Assembly: GCA_048262655.1 (NCBI GenBank)
Contig: JBLXEY010000004.1
Location: 248,001 to 312,000, forward strand
Direction of reading: 5' to 3'
Source of the DNA: JABMNT01 sp048262655
GTDB lineage: Bacteria > Pseudomonadota > Alphaproteobacteria > Rhodospirillales > Casp-alpha2
Length of the DNA stretch: 64,000 nt
Shown here: piece by piece, positions 25,667 through 34,976 of the stretch
Numbering within the stretch: the first letter of the stretch is position 1
How the letters are laid out: the number at the start of each line of letters is the position of its first letter
Translations under genes and position numbers: made by a program
The notes under the pieces: generated by a model
Databases searched by the model: none
Told to the model about the DNA's origin: nothing
The model's input: only the letters and a program-made list of their open reading frames with translations

Positions 25667-26368
25667 TTAGGAACCCGATGCCGTGTCGGTGGGTAGAATG
25701 CTCGGGCCTATATCGACAATTGTCGTAATGTGATGAGATAAGGCGCTAACCGCTCTTGACACATCTCCAGAGTCCAAGGCTTCGAGTATGGGAATATGGC
25801 GTTCGGCGATGACCGTGAGAGACTGATTACGTTCCGAGTTGAGAATTTTGTAGCGATGATTGTGAACAAGGCAGCGCTGTAAAACGGGTTGCACGCTTGC
25901 CAGTCCGGCGTCTTCGTAAATGCGTAAATGGAATTGGCAATCAAGTTGTGAAAGCCCGTATTCGTCATCGTTTTTTGCAGCGACCAACATTTGTTCGACC
26001 AGTTCAGTCAGTGCCCGGTGGGTTAATTTTCCGTAGCGCTGGATGACCCTTTTGATGCCGCGACACTCAATGTCATGGCGGAGGTGCAGCAATTCAATCA
26101 TATCATCCATCACACACGGCGAGACATGCGTCCCCCTGTTTGGAATTCTGACCACCAACCCCTCTTCATTTAGCCGCAACAGGGCTTCCCGGATGGTGCT
26201 TTGGCTTGAGCCAAAGCGTTGGGCCAAATCCAGTTCGAGAAGGGCGTCCTGAGGCGCGCGCAGGCCCAGCACGATTTCACGCCGCAAGCTTTCCAATACT
26301 TGAGCGCTGCGCTTGCCGCTGCGAACGGGGACGACTTTGGTGTCGTGATTAAAACTTTCTACGGCCAT
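25667..26368 (-). CDS. GntR/FadR family transcriptional regulator
   Basis: A regulator of about 234 residues. The N-terminal winged helix contains LDLAQRFGSSQSTIREALLRL and LVVRIPNRGTHVS. The C-terminal helical FCD ligand domain has metal-site-like residues (DCQFHLRIYEDAG and AERHIPILEALDSGD). The ATG at 26368 was chosen; a TTG at 26389 is in frame upstream, and neither has a clear binding site. It is the first gene of the leftward sugar operon and faces the ABC ATPase gene, so it probably represses both directions until the sugar or a metabolite binds. Confidence 0.9.
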   Translation of the reverse strand: MAVESFNHDTKVVPVRSGKRSAQVLESLRREIVLGLRAPQDALLELDLAQRFGSSQSTIREALLRLNEEGLVVRIPNRGTHVSPCVMDDMIELLHLRHDIECRGIKRVIQRYGKLTHRALTELVEQMLVAAKNDDEYGLSQLDCQFHLRIYEDAGLASVQPVLQRCLVHNHRYKILNSERNQSLTVIAERHIPILEALDSGDVSRAVSALSHHITTIVDIGPSILPTDTASGS

Positions 26369-26395
26369 GACAGTATCAATATGATCCAAAATTAC

Positions 26396-26419
26396 ATTAT
26401 CGATAATTTAACGATAATT
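26396..26419. promoter_or_regulatory. Palindromic operator candidate between gntR and ABC ATPase gene
   Basis: ATTATCGATAAT at 26396-26407 is a perfect 12-base palindrome. The half-sequence CGATAATT occurs at 26401 and again at 26412, 11 bases apart. The position in the divergent control region, just upstream of the gntR start, fits a binding site for the GntR regulator. The sequence is not the usual FadR-type motif, so this is only a candidate. Confidence 0.45.
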
Positions 26420-26526
26420 ATTGCAACAAGGCAAGTCCTATGTTTATAAACGGCTCACAGAGGTAACTTGCTGTAGGTTTGGATGAAGCCTTAGCCTGTC
26501 GCCGATAGATCTCGAAGGGGCCACTT

Positions 26527-27591
26527 ATGGCGAGTATAGAGTTACAAAATTTAGTCAAAGACTATGGGGCAACCCGCGCTGTGAATGGCGTTAATCTGCA
26601 CATTCAAGAAGGAGAGTTCGTCGTCTTTGTTGGCCCGTCGGGGTGCGGCAAAAGCACTCTGTTGCGAATGATTGCGGGTTTGGAAGACATCTCTGGCGGT
26701 GATCTGATCATTGGCGATGACAGAGTTAACGATATCGAGCCACGGGGTCGCGATGTTGCAATGGTCTTTCAGGATTATGCTTTATATCCGCACATGAACG
26801 TGGCTGAAAATATCGGTTTCGGCTTAAAAATGCGTAATGTCGACGCGAAGGTCATTGCCGCAAGCGTCAAAGAAACAGCTGAAATGCTTCAAATATCGCA
26901 TCTTTTGGACAGAAAACCGGGGCAATTGTCGGGAGGCCAGCGTCAGCGGGTTGCGATGGGACGGGCTGTGGTGCGAAAACCTGCTGTGTTTTTATTTGAT
27001 GAACCGCTTTCCAATCTCGATGCCAAATTACGAGTTGATATGCGTACGCAAATTAAGCGATTACATGAGATGCTTCAAATTACCACGGTATATGTAACGC
27101 ATGATCAGGTCGAAGCGATGACCCTGGCTGATCGCATCGTGATCCTGCGAGATGGCATCATAGAGCAGCAAGGTACGCCTATTGAGGTGTATACGTCGCC
27201 TTCCAATCGGTTTATTGGCGAGTTTATTGGTTCACCACAAATGAATATTCTCAAAGGAACTCTTACGCGTTCGGCATCTGAATCGGTTGTTGAAATTGGT
27301 GAACAAAAAATAACGGTGCCGGACAGCTCCTCGGTTAAGATCGGGGAGGTTTTGCTCGGCATTCGTCCAGAGCATCTGGAAATTACCCGCGATCAATCGG
27401 TGATTACTGGGACAGTGGACGTTATTGAGCCTCTTGGATCCGATACAATGGTGCTGTGTAAAATTTCTGATCAGGAATTTTCAGCCCGCATCCCTGCCGA
27501 TTTTCCAGTTTCTCGGGGTCAGGTCATCAACTTCTCGGTTGACCCGCGTCGCCTGCATCTTTTCGATGTGGATACCGGTTTGCGTTTATAA
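26527..27591 (+). CDS. Sugar ABC transporter ATP-binding protein (UgpC/MsmK type)
   Basis: A 354-residue ATPase. Walker A is VGPSGCGKSTLLRMIAGL, the Q-loop FQDYALYPHM, and the signature QLSGGQRQRVAMGRA. Walker B is AVFLFDEPLSNLDAKLR and the switch His is in YVTHDQVEAM. A C-terminal TOBE regulatory domain follows, with GIRPEHLEI. It belongs to the MalK/UgpC family that drives CUT1 sugar importers. It is transcribed away from the rest of the cluster but is the only ATPase near two orphan permeases, so it almost certainly serves them. Confidence 0.93.
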   Translation: MASIELQNLVKDYGATRAVNGVNLHIQEGEFVVFVGPSGCGKSTLLRMIAGLEDISGGDLIIGDDRVNDIEPRGRDVAMVFQDYALYPHMNVAENIGFGLKMRNVDAKVIAASVKETAEMLQISHLLDRKPGQLSGGQRQRVAMGRAVVRKPAVFLFDEPLSNLDAKLRVDMRTQIKRLHEMLQITTVYVTHDQVEAMTLADRIVILRDGIIEQQGTPIEVYTSPSNRFIGEFIGSPQMNILKGTLTRSASESVVEIGEQKITVPDSSSVKIGEVLLGIRPEHLEITRDQSVITGTVDVIEPLGSDTMVLCKISDQEFSARIPADFPVSRGQVINFSVDPRRLHLFDVDTGLRL

Positions 27592-27781
27592 GATTGCGAG
27601 CCTGAAGGTCGCAGGATGCGTCTTCAAATAAGGTAATGCGCCACCCACGGGGATCAGGACCCATAATAACGTCAATTTGTTGGCGGGATGGCTATAATTT
27701 GGCCATAAATGGTGTTTAGGAAAGATTGCACTAACCGCGATCCGCGGGCTTAATAGGCAAACTTGAGGAAATGAGGGTCTG

Positions 27782-28474
27782 ATGAACACCACCATTGCGC
27801 TTGTTGACGACGATAAGAATATTTTGGCATCGCTTTCTGCGGCGCTTCTGGATGAAGGGTATGCGGTAGATACGTATGGCGACGGTGAGGAGGCACTGGA
27901 CGGGTTAGGCAGAAAACGCGCTGACTTGGCCATCCTCGACATTAAAATGCCACGTATGGACGGGATGGAGCTGCTTACGGAACTGCGTCGAAAAGATAAA
28001 CTTCCGGTGATTTTCCTGACGTCCAAGGATGACGAAGTTGATGAGATCATGGGGCTTCGCATGGGGGCCGACGATTATATCAAAAAACCCTTTTCCCAGC
28101 GTCTTTTGCTCGAGCGTATCCGCGCGGTTCTGCGGCGTCATGAAGCGCAGAATAAAGACGAAGACTCCGATGAGGTGATGCGACGCGGCGATTTGCTTCT
28201 CGATCCGGCGCGCCATATGTGCTCATGGAAAGGGGAAGAAATTAATCTTACGGTCACAGAGTTTCTAATCGTCGAAGCTCTTGCGCGTCGGCCGGGGCAC
28301 GTGAAAAACCGCGACCAGCTCATCGATGCCGCCTATGGCGAACACATCTACGTGGATGACCGCACGATTGATAGTCATATCAAGCGCTTGCGTCGCAAGT
28401 TCAAGGCAATTGATGATGCGTTTGCGGGTATTGATACCCTCTATGGCGTTGGCTACCGATATACGGTGGTATGA
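27782..28474 (+). CDS. chvI: ChvI-type response regulator
   Basis: A 230-residue OmpR-class regulator. The receiver has acidic residues VDDDKN, phospho-accepting Asp53 in LAILDIKMPRMDG, and the conserved Lys in DDYIKKPFS. The C-terminal winged helix ends with IDSHIKRLRRKFK and GIDTLYGVGYRY. GAGG precedes the ATG. A TATAAT lies at 27693-27698 without a good -35. It is followed by its kinase gene and the HprK/PTS block, the conserved alphaproteobacterial order. ChvGI systems govern envelope, acid and carbon responses. Confidence 0.92.
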   Translation: MNTTIALVDDDKNILASLSAALLDEGYAVDTYGDGEEALDGLGRKRADLAILDIKMPRMDGMELLTELRRKDKLPVIFLTSKDDEVDEIMGLRMGADDYIKKPFSQRLLLERIRAVLRRHEAQNKDEDSDEVMRRGDLLLDPARHMCSWKGEEINLTVTEFLIVEALARRPGHVKNRDQLIDAAYGEHIYVDDRTIDSHIKRLRRKFKAIDDAFAGIDTLYGVGYRYTVV

Positions 28475-28482
28475 TCGGATAG

Positions 28483-30150
28483 ATGGGCGCGGGGGACCAG
28501 GAAAACAGCAAGAACCGGCCGGGGATTGGATTTATATCTCCAATCACGCGGCGTATTCTGGCGGTCAATCTATTGGCCCTGGGTATTCTTGTGGCAGGTA
28601 TTCTGTATCTCGATGAATATAAAGAAAGCCTGATTCAGGCTGAGTTAGCCGCATTGGCGACGCAAGCCGAAATGTTTGCAGTTGCCTTAAGTGAAGGCGC
28701 AGTTGCGGAAACGGCTTCAGGTCATTATCGCGTTTCCAATATTTCCAAGCAGATGGTGCGGCGGTTGGTCAAAACGACCGGCACCCGTGCGCGGTTATTT
28801 CGTCAAGACGGTGAATTGACAGCAGATTCCAGGCGGCTTGCCGGAGCCGGCAGAACCATAGAAATCGAAGAACTGCCGCCGCCGGATGAAAGCAACAGCT
28901 GGCTCAGCAGAGCCTTTGATTTGTTTGACGTCGCCATTACGAAATTTACTGCCCGGCGACAGCTTTCGACCTACGTTGAAAACCCGGTGCAACGTGTGAC
29001 CGATTATCCCGAAGCTGTCGCAGCGCTTGGCGGAGAATATGTTAAAGCCGTCAGACGGACAAAAAATGATGGTTTGGTTTTAAGCGTCGCCGTTCCTGTT
29101 CAGCGTTATAAACAGGTTCTTGCGACGCTGCTCCTGACCAAGGGGTCTCAAGTGATTGATACGGCTCTTTATGAGGTCCGCAGAAATATCCTCGAAGTGT
29201 TTGCTGTCGCCATCGCGGTGACCGTGTTGTTGTCGATATACTTGTCAGGGACGATTGCCCGCCCGTTGAACCGCCTGGCTGCAGCAGCCGATCGGGTGCG
29301 TCGCGATTTTGGACGGCAGCACACAATCCCCGATATGTCCGGGCGTCGTGACGAGATCGGAGAATTGGCCGAAACCATGCGGGAAATGACGGAGGCCTTG
29401 TGGGCACGGATGGATGCAACAGAGCGGTTTGCGGCAGATGTGGCCCATGAAATAAAGAACCCGCTGACGTCCTTGCGCAGTGCCGTAGAGACGGCAGCCC
29501 GGCTCAAGGACCCGGAACAGCAACAAAAGCTCATGACAATCATTCAGGAAGACGTGGTCCGTCTGGATCGCTTGATCAGCGACATCTCCGATGCCTCAAG
29601 GCTGGATGCCGAGTTGTCACGAACCCAATTTGGCACCGTGGATATGAGCGCGATGTTGAGTACGCTGGCCGACATGCACAACAATCATAAGGAAAACGCC
29701 CCGCGTGTCGTGGTCGCCGGTGCCGATGATGCGGGGCCGTCGATGCTGGTGTCGGGCATGGACGGACGCCTGGCGCAGGTGTTCCAAAACCTGATATCCA
29801 ATTCCATATCGTTTAGTCCAGAAAATGGAGAAATTCTGCTGACACTTAATCGTGAAGGCGCACTGGTTTGCATTATGATTGACGATGATGGGCCGGGTAT
29901 ACCTGACGGGCTTGAAGAAAAAATATTTGACCGGTTCTATACGGAAAGACCGGAAGCTGAAAAATTTGGAACGCATTCCGGTCTGGGGCTTAATATTTGC
30001 AAACAAATCGTCACCGCCCACGAGGGGTCGATAAGAGCCATGAACCGCCGGGATACGGAAGGCAAAATCATTGGCGCGCGATTTGTCGTCAAGTTGCCTC
30101 AAGTGTCTGGTAATCCAGACAAAGCCAACAAAGATAAAGCAGATAAATGA
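28483..30150 (+). CDS. chvG: ChvG-type sensor histidine kinase
   Basis: A 555-residue kinase. TM1 is at about 25-45 (RRILAVNLLALGILVAGILYL) and a periplasmic domain runs to about 225. A second membrane helix (VFAVAIAVTVLLSIYLSG) leads into a HAMP domain. HisKA has DVAHEIKNPLTSLRSAVE, and HATPase_c has NLISNSISFSPENG and HSGLGLNICKQIV. The N-terminal SPITRRILAVNLLAL matches ChvG proteins. It begins eight bases after chvI and overlaps hprK by four bases. An alternative start a few codons later is possible. Confidence 0.92.
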   Translation: MGAGDQENSKNRPGIGFISPITRRILAVNLLALGILVAGILYLDEYKESLIQAELAALATQAEMFAVALSEGAVAETASGHYRVSNISKQMVRRLVKTTGTRARLFRQDGELTADSRRLAGAGRTIEIEELPPPDESNSWLSRAFDLFDVAITKFTARRQLSTYVENPVQRVTDYPEAVAALGGEYVKAVRRTKNDGLVLSVAVPVQRYKQVLATLLLTKGSQVIDTALYEVRRNILEVFAVAIAVTVLLSIYLSGTIARPLNRLAAAADRVRRDFGRQHTIPDMSGRRDEIGELAETMREMTEALWARMDATERFAADVAHEIKNPLTSLRSAVETAARLKDPEQQQKLMTIIQEDVVRLDRLISDISDASRLDAELSRTQFGTVDMSAMLSTLADMHNNHKENAPRVVVAGADDAGPSMLVSGMDGRLAQVFQNLISNSISFSPENGEILLTLNREGALVCIMIDDDGPGIPDGLEEKIFDRFYTERPEAEKFGTHSGLGLNICKQIVTAHEGSIRAMNRRDTEGKIIGARFVVKLPQVSGNPDKANKDKADK

Positions 30151-30596
30151 GTGGACCGGCAGATCAGATTTACGCAAATTGTGTCGCCATTGGAGACGTT
30201 GGTATTTTATTGCGCGGAGAATCGGGAAGCGGAAAATCAGATTTGTCGCTGCGATTGATGCACGCTGATGCCGTTTTGGTTGCCGATGATCGAACAGATG
30301 TCAGACGCGAGGGCGCTTTTGTGTATGCAAGCGCACCGCAGCCGTTAAGGGGCTTGATGGAGGTCCGGGGGCTTGGCATTTTACCGTTTGATTATAAGGA
30401 AAGTGTGCGCCTTGCCGCGGTTGTGGATCTGCAGGATCAGCAAAAGATCGAGCGCGTGCCAGAAAGCAAGACCACAGAGATTTTAGGTTGCGATCTCCCC
30501 TGTTTTCAGATCGATCCTGCATTGCCTTCGGCTGTCATAAAAGTCACGCTTGTCAGTGGGCTTGTCTCGGGCTCTATTACGCGCACCGATGACTGA
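30147..30596 (+). CDS. hprK: Short alphaproteobacterial HPr kinase/phosphorylase
   Basis: A 149-residue protein containing only the kinase core of HprK; the N-terminal domain of Firmicute HprK is absent, as is normal in this class. Walker A is GESGSGKSDL (about residues 24-32). VADDRTDVRREGAFVYASAP and EVRGLGILPF are the family's metal-binding and signature motifs. It phosphorylates a serine of HPr. It overlaps chvG upstream by four bases and rapZ downstream by eight, so the block is translationally linked. Confidence 0.93.
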   Translation: MSGPADQIYANCVAIGDVGILLRGESGSGKSDLSLRLMHADAVLVADDRTDVRREGAFVYASAPQPLRGLMEVRGLGILPFDYKESVRLAAVVDLQDQQKIERVPESKTTEILGCDLPCFQIDPALPSAVIKVTLVSGLVSGSITRTDD

Positions 30597-31476
30597 TAAA
30601 ATAGCCCCTGCTGCAACCAACCCTAAGCTCGTTCTCGTGACGGGGATTTCTGGTGCCGGCAAAAGTTCCGCGCTGAAAGCCTTGGAAGATATGGGTTATG
30701 AGGCGATTGATAATGTCCCGATTTCTTTGCTCGACCGATTGGTGGGCCCAGGCGATTTTCAGGAAAATACAGCCATAGGCGTTGATATCAGGACTCGTGA
30801 CTTCGATGCGCATAAGGTTCTCGCGAAAATTGCTGGTTTGACGTCGCGCCAGGGAACAAATATTGAGCTGTTGTTTCTCGATTGCGATGATGAAATTCTG
30901 GTCCGGCGCTATGAGGAAACCCGTCGTCGACACCCGTTGGCCGTTGATCGACCGGTTTCTGACGGGATCCGACAGGAACGGTCCCAAATTTCCATCTTAC
31001 GGGATCAGGCGACTGTCCTGATTGATACGTCAGATATGGCGCTTGGCGACCTAAAACAAAATCTTTTGGGCGAATTTGGCCTGAGCCGGGCAGGCGGGTT
31101 ATCTGTATTTATTTCGTCATTTGGCTTTAAAAATGGTGTTCCACGGGATTCGGATCTGGTCTTTGATGTTCGTTTCCTCAAGAACCCATACTATGACCTG
31201 GACCTGCGACCACTGACAGGAAAAGACCAGCCCGTCGCGGAGTATATCCGCACAGATGCAGGATTTGAGCCGTTTTTTGAGCACCTCGAAAATCTTTTGA
31301 GCTTCTTGCTGAAACGCTATGAAGCGGAAGGTAAAAGCTATCTGACGATTTCGATTGGCTGTACAGGTGGTAAACATCGTTCCGTTTATACAGCTGAACA
31401 GTTGAAGATTTTTATTGAACGGGAAAATTATTCTGTTCAGGTGCGACATCGGGACTTGGAAAAGAAGACGAAATGA
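30589..31476 (+). CDS. rapZ: RNase adapter / nucleotide-binding protein RapZ
   Basis: A 295-residue P-loop protein with Walker A GISGAGKSSALKALEDMGYE at about 19-38 and the family signature GCTGGKHRSVYTAEQL in the C-terminal domain. DNVPISLLDRLV and GVPRDSDLVFDVRFL are also diagnostic. RapZ in enterobacteria targets small RNAs for RNase E; its role in alphaproteobacteria is less clear but linked to PTS control. The ATG at 30589 lies inside the last codons of hprK; an upstream in-frame GTG is less likely. It lies in the chvIG-hprK-PTS block. Confidence 0.93.
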   Translation: MTDKIAPAATNPKLVLVTGISGAGKSSALKALEDMGYEAIDNVPISLLDRLVGPGDFQENTAIGVDIRTRDFDAHKVLAKIAGLTSRQGTNIELLFLDCDDEILVRRYEETRRRHPLAVDRPVSDGIRQERSQISILRDQATVLIDTSDMALGDLKQNLLGEFGLSRAGGLSVFISSFGFKNGVPRDSDLVFDVRFLKNPYYDLDLRPLTGKDQPVAEYIRTDAGFEPFFEHLENLLSFLLKRYEAEGKSYLTISIGCTGGKHRSVYTAEQLKIFIERENYSVQVRHRDLEKKTK

Positions 31477-31542
31477 GTCCAAACTCCAAGTTCAAAGGAA
31501 CAAGAGACGCGGAATGAAACACATCATAGAAGGCCTGAGAAA

Positions 31543-31947
31543 ATGATTGGTTTGGTGCTTGTGACGCATGGTCGACTGGCTGAGGAACTTATCGCTGCGC
31601 TTGAGCATGTTGTTGGTCCCCAAAGTAATGTGACCGCTATCTGCATTGGCCCGGATGATGATATGGAGGTTCGGCGCAGTGAAATTCTAGAGGGAGCGAT
31701 CAAGGCGGACGTTGGGGACGGAGCCATTTTGTTAACGGATATGTTTGGCGGGACGCCTTCAAATCTGGCGATTTCAATTATGGACAAGGCAAAGGTCGAA
31801 GTCATTGCCGGCGTCAACCTGCCGATGTTGATCAAGTTGGCCTCAGTTCGCGATAAAGAGCCGTTGTCAGAGGCAATCGTTAGCGCCCAGGAAGCCGGTC
31901 GGAAGTATATCAATATTGCCTCGCAGTTGTTGGCACAGGGGGCCTAG
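31543..31947 (+). CDS. PTS EIIA component, mannose-family type
   Basis: A 134-residue EIIA domain. The phosphorylatable His9 lies in LVLVTHGRLAEELIAAL. LLTDMFGGTPSNLA is the mannose-family signature. No EIIB or EIIC partner is present in the window, so it most likely works as a regulatory phosphate sink, as in other alphaproteobacteria. It shares a base with the HPr gene that follows, showing a tight unit. Confidence 0.92.
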   Translation: MIGLVLVTHGRLAEELIAALEHVVGPQSNVTAICIGPDDDMEVRRSEILEGAIKADVGDGAILLTDMFGGTPSNLAISIMDKAKVEVIAGVNLPMLIKLASVRDKEPLSEAIVSAQEAGRKYINIASQLLAQGA

Positions 31948-32225
31948 TGCCGGAATCTAGTGAACATCGAATTGTTCAAATTCAGAACCAAAGAGGTTTG
32001 CACGCGCGCGCGGCGGCGAAATTTGCTCAAACGGCATCGGAGTTTGATGCGCAAATTAACGTCACACGGGCCGGGCAAACCGTGTCAGGGCGCTCCATTA
32101 TGGGATTGATGATGTTGGCGGCTGCAATCGGATGCGAGATCGAACTCGAAATTTCAGGCCCAGATGCATCACGTGCCATGGGGGCAATCTGCGAACTGAT
32201 CGACCGAAAATTTGACGAAGAATAA
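31947..32225 (+). CDS. ptsH: Phosphocarrier protein HPr
   Basis: A 92-residue HPr. His19 in NQRGLHARAAAKF is the residue phosphorylated by enzyme I. Ser50 in SGRSIMGLMML is the HprK target position. The GTG start at 31947 shares its first base with the EIIA stop codon. Together with HprK, EIIA and EI it forms a complete regulatory phosphotransfer chain. Confidence 0.94.
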   Translation: MPESSEHRIVQIQNQRGLHARAAAKFAQTASEFDAQINVTRAGQTVSGRSIMGLMMLAAAIGCEIELEISGPDASRAMGAICELIDRKFDEE

Positions 32226-32277
32226 TCGTTAAAAAAAATCGAAGATCCACAATTTGCATCAGATGCATGAGGTTAAC

Positions 32278-34029
32278 GTGACGACAGAACGGCGCTATTC
32301 GGGTTTGGGAGTGTCTCCCGGTATTTCTTCAGGGATCGCCCATGTTCGCGAAGTCGGCATGGTCGATATCCCTGAATATGCAATCAAACGAAAAGACATT
32401 AAAACCGAAGAGCAGCGGTTGACGCGGGCTGTTCGGCTGGCGCAACGACAGGTTCGACGCTTGCAGAGCAGAGCCAAAGAAATGGCGAATATGGCGGGTG
32501 ACGAATTATGGACGTTGCTTGACGCGTACTTACTTATGCTGGACGGATCGCGTTTGGTTCGTGGCGCTGAAAACCGTATAGGGGAACTGAGAATAAATGC
32601 GGAAGCCGCCGTGCAGATGGAAGTGGCCGAAATTTCCGAAGCCTTTCAGGCTATGGATGATTCTTATATTGCTGCACGCATAGATGACATTCGCGAGGTT
32701 GGAAATCGAATTCTATTAAACCTTGGCAAACACCCGTTGCGTCCCCTGAGTGCCCTGCCGAAAGGCAGTATTGTTATTGCTGAAAACCTGAGTCCGGCAG
32801 ATATGGCACAAATGGACCCCTCGTCAGTTTGTGGTGTTGGCACTGTCTTGGGAGGCGCTGAAGGTCATACGGCAATTGTCGCGCGTGCCTTGGGTATTCC
32901 GTGTGTCTTGGGGGCACAAAACTTGATGGATGGCGTGCGCTCTGGTGATCAGGTGATCGTCGATGGGTCTGCGGGCGTGATTGTCGTCAACCCCGGTCCC
33001 GATACTCTGAAGCGTCTGGACCGACGCCGAGCCGATCTGGAAAAAGTTGCTAAACGATTGTCCCGGTTGCGCACGCAACCGGCCGTTAGCCGCGATGGCA
33101 CTGCGTTTAATCTTCTCGCGAATATCGAACTACCGATTGAGATGAAATTGACCGAGCAGGTTGCGGCGCAAGGAGTCGGACTGTTGCGCAGCGAATTTAT
33201 GTTCATGAACCGCAAGACCGTTCCCAGCGAAGATGAGCAGTTCGAGATTATGCGGCAAATTGTCAAAGGGATGAATGGGTTTCCCGTGACGATCCGCACA
33301 CTTGATGTGGGTGCCGACAAAGGCTCGGCAGCTGTGATTGGTGAAATGGATGATAGCGTGACGACGGTTCTGGGGTTGCGCGGCATTCGATTATCACTCT
33401 TAAAAACGGATATGCTGGAAACTCAGTTCAGGGCCATGCTTCGGGCGGCCAATTATGGTCCGGTCCGCCTTTTGTTACCGATGGTAACGACTGTTAAGGA
33501 AGTTCAGCACGCACGAAAGTCCCTTGAAAAAGCTTACGCACAACTCAAGCGCCGGAAAGTCAAAGTCCCTAAAGTATTGCCCCCGCTTGGTACCATGATC
33601 GAAGTCCCGGGAGCGGCCCTGGCCGCCGACGCCCTGGCGCAGGTCAGTGATTTTCTGGCAATCGGATCGAACGATTTGACCATGTATACCCTTGCGGTTG
33701 ATCGCGCTAACGAACATGTCGCCGCCTTATTTGATCCGCTGCATCCGGCGGTCTTGCGCCTCATTCAATTTACCACAGGAGCGGCAATGAAGGCCCGTAT
33801 CCCGGTTAGCATTTGTGGTGAAATGGCAGGAGATCCGAACCTGACGGTACTGTTGGCGGGATTGGGATTGCGAGAACTCTCCATGTCGCCGTCTAATATA
33901 CCGCGTGTCAAACAACGCATTCGAGAAATGGATGCGGTTGCGGCGTCAAATCGCGCAAACCTGATTATGGATCAAGTGGATTCTGGCCGCATTCGCATGT
34001 TACTCGATGATTTTAACGCCCTCGCCTAA
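32278..34029 (+). CDS. ptsI: PTS enzyme I (phosphoenolpyruvate-protein phosphotransferase)
   Basis: An enzyme I of about 583 residues with no N-terminal GAF domain. The swivelling domain has the active-site His in GGAEGHTAIVARALGIPC. The PEP-binding barrel contains LLRSEFMFMNR, TIRTLDVGADKG, GLRGIRLSLL, MIEVPGAALAADAL and FLAIGSNDLTMYTLAVDR. The catalytic Cys is in VSICGEMAGD. It passes phosphate from PEP to HPr. GTG at 32278 has GAGG five bases upstream; ATG at 32263 and TTG at 32254 are in-frame alternatives. It ends three bases before the convergent araC-type gene. Confidence 0.94.
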   Translation: MTTERRYSGLGVSPGISSGIAHVREVGMVDIPEYAIKRKDIKTEEQRLTRAVRLAQRQVRRLQSRAKEMANMAGDELWTLLDAYLLMLDGSRLVRGAENRIGELRINAEAAVQMEVAEISEAFQAMDDSYIAARIDDIREVGNRILLNLGKHPLRPLSALPKGSIVIAENLSPADMAQMDPSSVCGVGTVLGGAEGHTAIVARALGIPCVLGAQNLMDGVRSGDQVIVDGSAGVIVVNPGPDTLKRLDRRRADLEKVAKRLSRLRTQPAVSRDGTAFNLLANIELPIEMKLTEQVAAQGVGLLRSEFMFMNRKTVPSEDEQFEIMRQIVKGMNGFPVTIRTLDVGADKGSAAVIGEMDDSVTTVLGLRGIRLSLLKTDMLETQFRAMLRAANYGPVRLLLPMVTTVKEVQHARKSLEKAYAQLKRRKVKVPKVLPPLGTMIEVPGAALAADALAQVSDFLAIGSNDLTMYTLAVDRANEHVAALFDPLHPAVLRLIQFTTGAAMKARIPVSICGEMAGDPNLTVLLAGLGLRELSMSPSNIPRVKQRIREMDAVAASNRANLIMDQVDSGRIRMLLDDFNALA

Positions 34030-34032
34030 GAT

Positions 34033-34839
34033 CTAGAGACCCGTTTTATTCTGACCGTTGGCCGTCGCGTATATGGTTGGTGAAGCGCCCATAACTTTTC
34101 GAAAAGCAGCAGAGAAGGCGCTGGCGCTTCGATAACCGTTTTCGTGGGCGACAAAGGAGACGGGCGTGCCGTTGGAGAGTGCTTCGAGGGCGCTATGGAA
34201 CCGTACGCGCTGCCGCCAGTGACGAAAGCTCATGCCAAGTTCCCGTTCAAAGAGCCGAGCCAGAGTGCGCGGCGAAGCGCCTGCAACTTCTGACCAAGCG
34301 TCGAGAGAGCGCTGATCAGAGGGGCATTCCAGAAGCGCCGTACATATGCGTTCTAAACGACTGTCCTGGGGTAATGGAATGTTGAGGAGTTGTTCGGGCG
34401 CTGACACCATTTCCAGTTCAATGAGTTTGGCAATCAGGCCGCAGCGACCATCCATGTCGTAATCAACAGGTTCTTCACTGAGCGTTAAAATTAATTCCCG
34501 CAGCAATCCGGAAACAGCCAGGACTGCCATCGCGCGTGGCGCGGATCGGGTGTCAGATGGCGTTATGTAGAGGGTTCTCATGTCCACCGGCCCCTGCATG
34601 GTGACAGTGTGAAGGCTTCCTGCCGGAATATAAACCGCACGATCAGATGGCACGACCCACGCTTCATTGGTTGTTTGAACGTGCATCAGACCACGGACTG
34701 CATAGAGCAATTGATCGCGTTTGTGAGAATGAAACGGGATGGTCGAGCCGCCTGCGAAGCGTTTAGACATGGCCGCAATGGTCTGCGGGATATCCTGGAA
34801 CGTTTTCGGATTGGTGCTGCGGTGCGGTGAATAAGGCAT
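34033..34839 (-). CDS. AraC family regulator with N-terminal cupin domain
   Basis: A 268-residue regulator. The N-terminal cupin-like half includes GGSTIPFHSHKRDQLLYAVR and VPSDRAVYIPAGSLHTV. The C-terminal double helix-turn-helix has SLDAWSEVAGASPRTLARLF and ALSNGTPVSFVAHENGYRSA. This layout is typical of small-molecule-responsive exporter regulators. It is divergent from an MFS transporter gene, which it probably controls; the inducer is unknown. Confidence 0.9.
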   Translation of the reverse strand: MPYSPHRSTNPKTFQDIPQTIAAMSKRFAGGSTIPFHSHKRDQLLYAVRGLMHVQTTNEAWVVPSDRAVYIPAGSLHTVTMQGPVDMRTLYITPSDTRSAPRAMAVLAVSGLLRELILTLSEEPVDYDMDGRCGLIAKLIELEMVSAPEQLLNIPLPQDSRLERICTALLECPSDQRSLDAWSEVAGASPRTLARLFERELGMSFRHWRQRVRFHSALEALSNGTPVSFVAHENGYRSASAFSAAFRKVMGASPTIYATANGQNKTGL

Positions 34840-34976
34840 AGGGAAGCTAAAGGTTCACTCATGAAAAAAGAATGGCAGAAAATCGATAAACTATGGCAGG
34901 ACATTGATTTACTGACAAGCGTACAAATAGAGTTACGGGATAAGTCGTGTCCTCGGCACGGGAAAGGGTGGCCACA

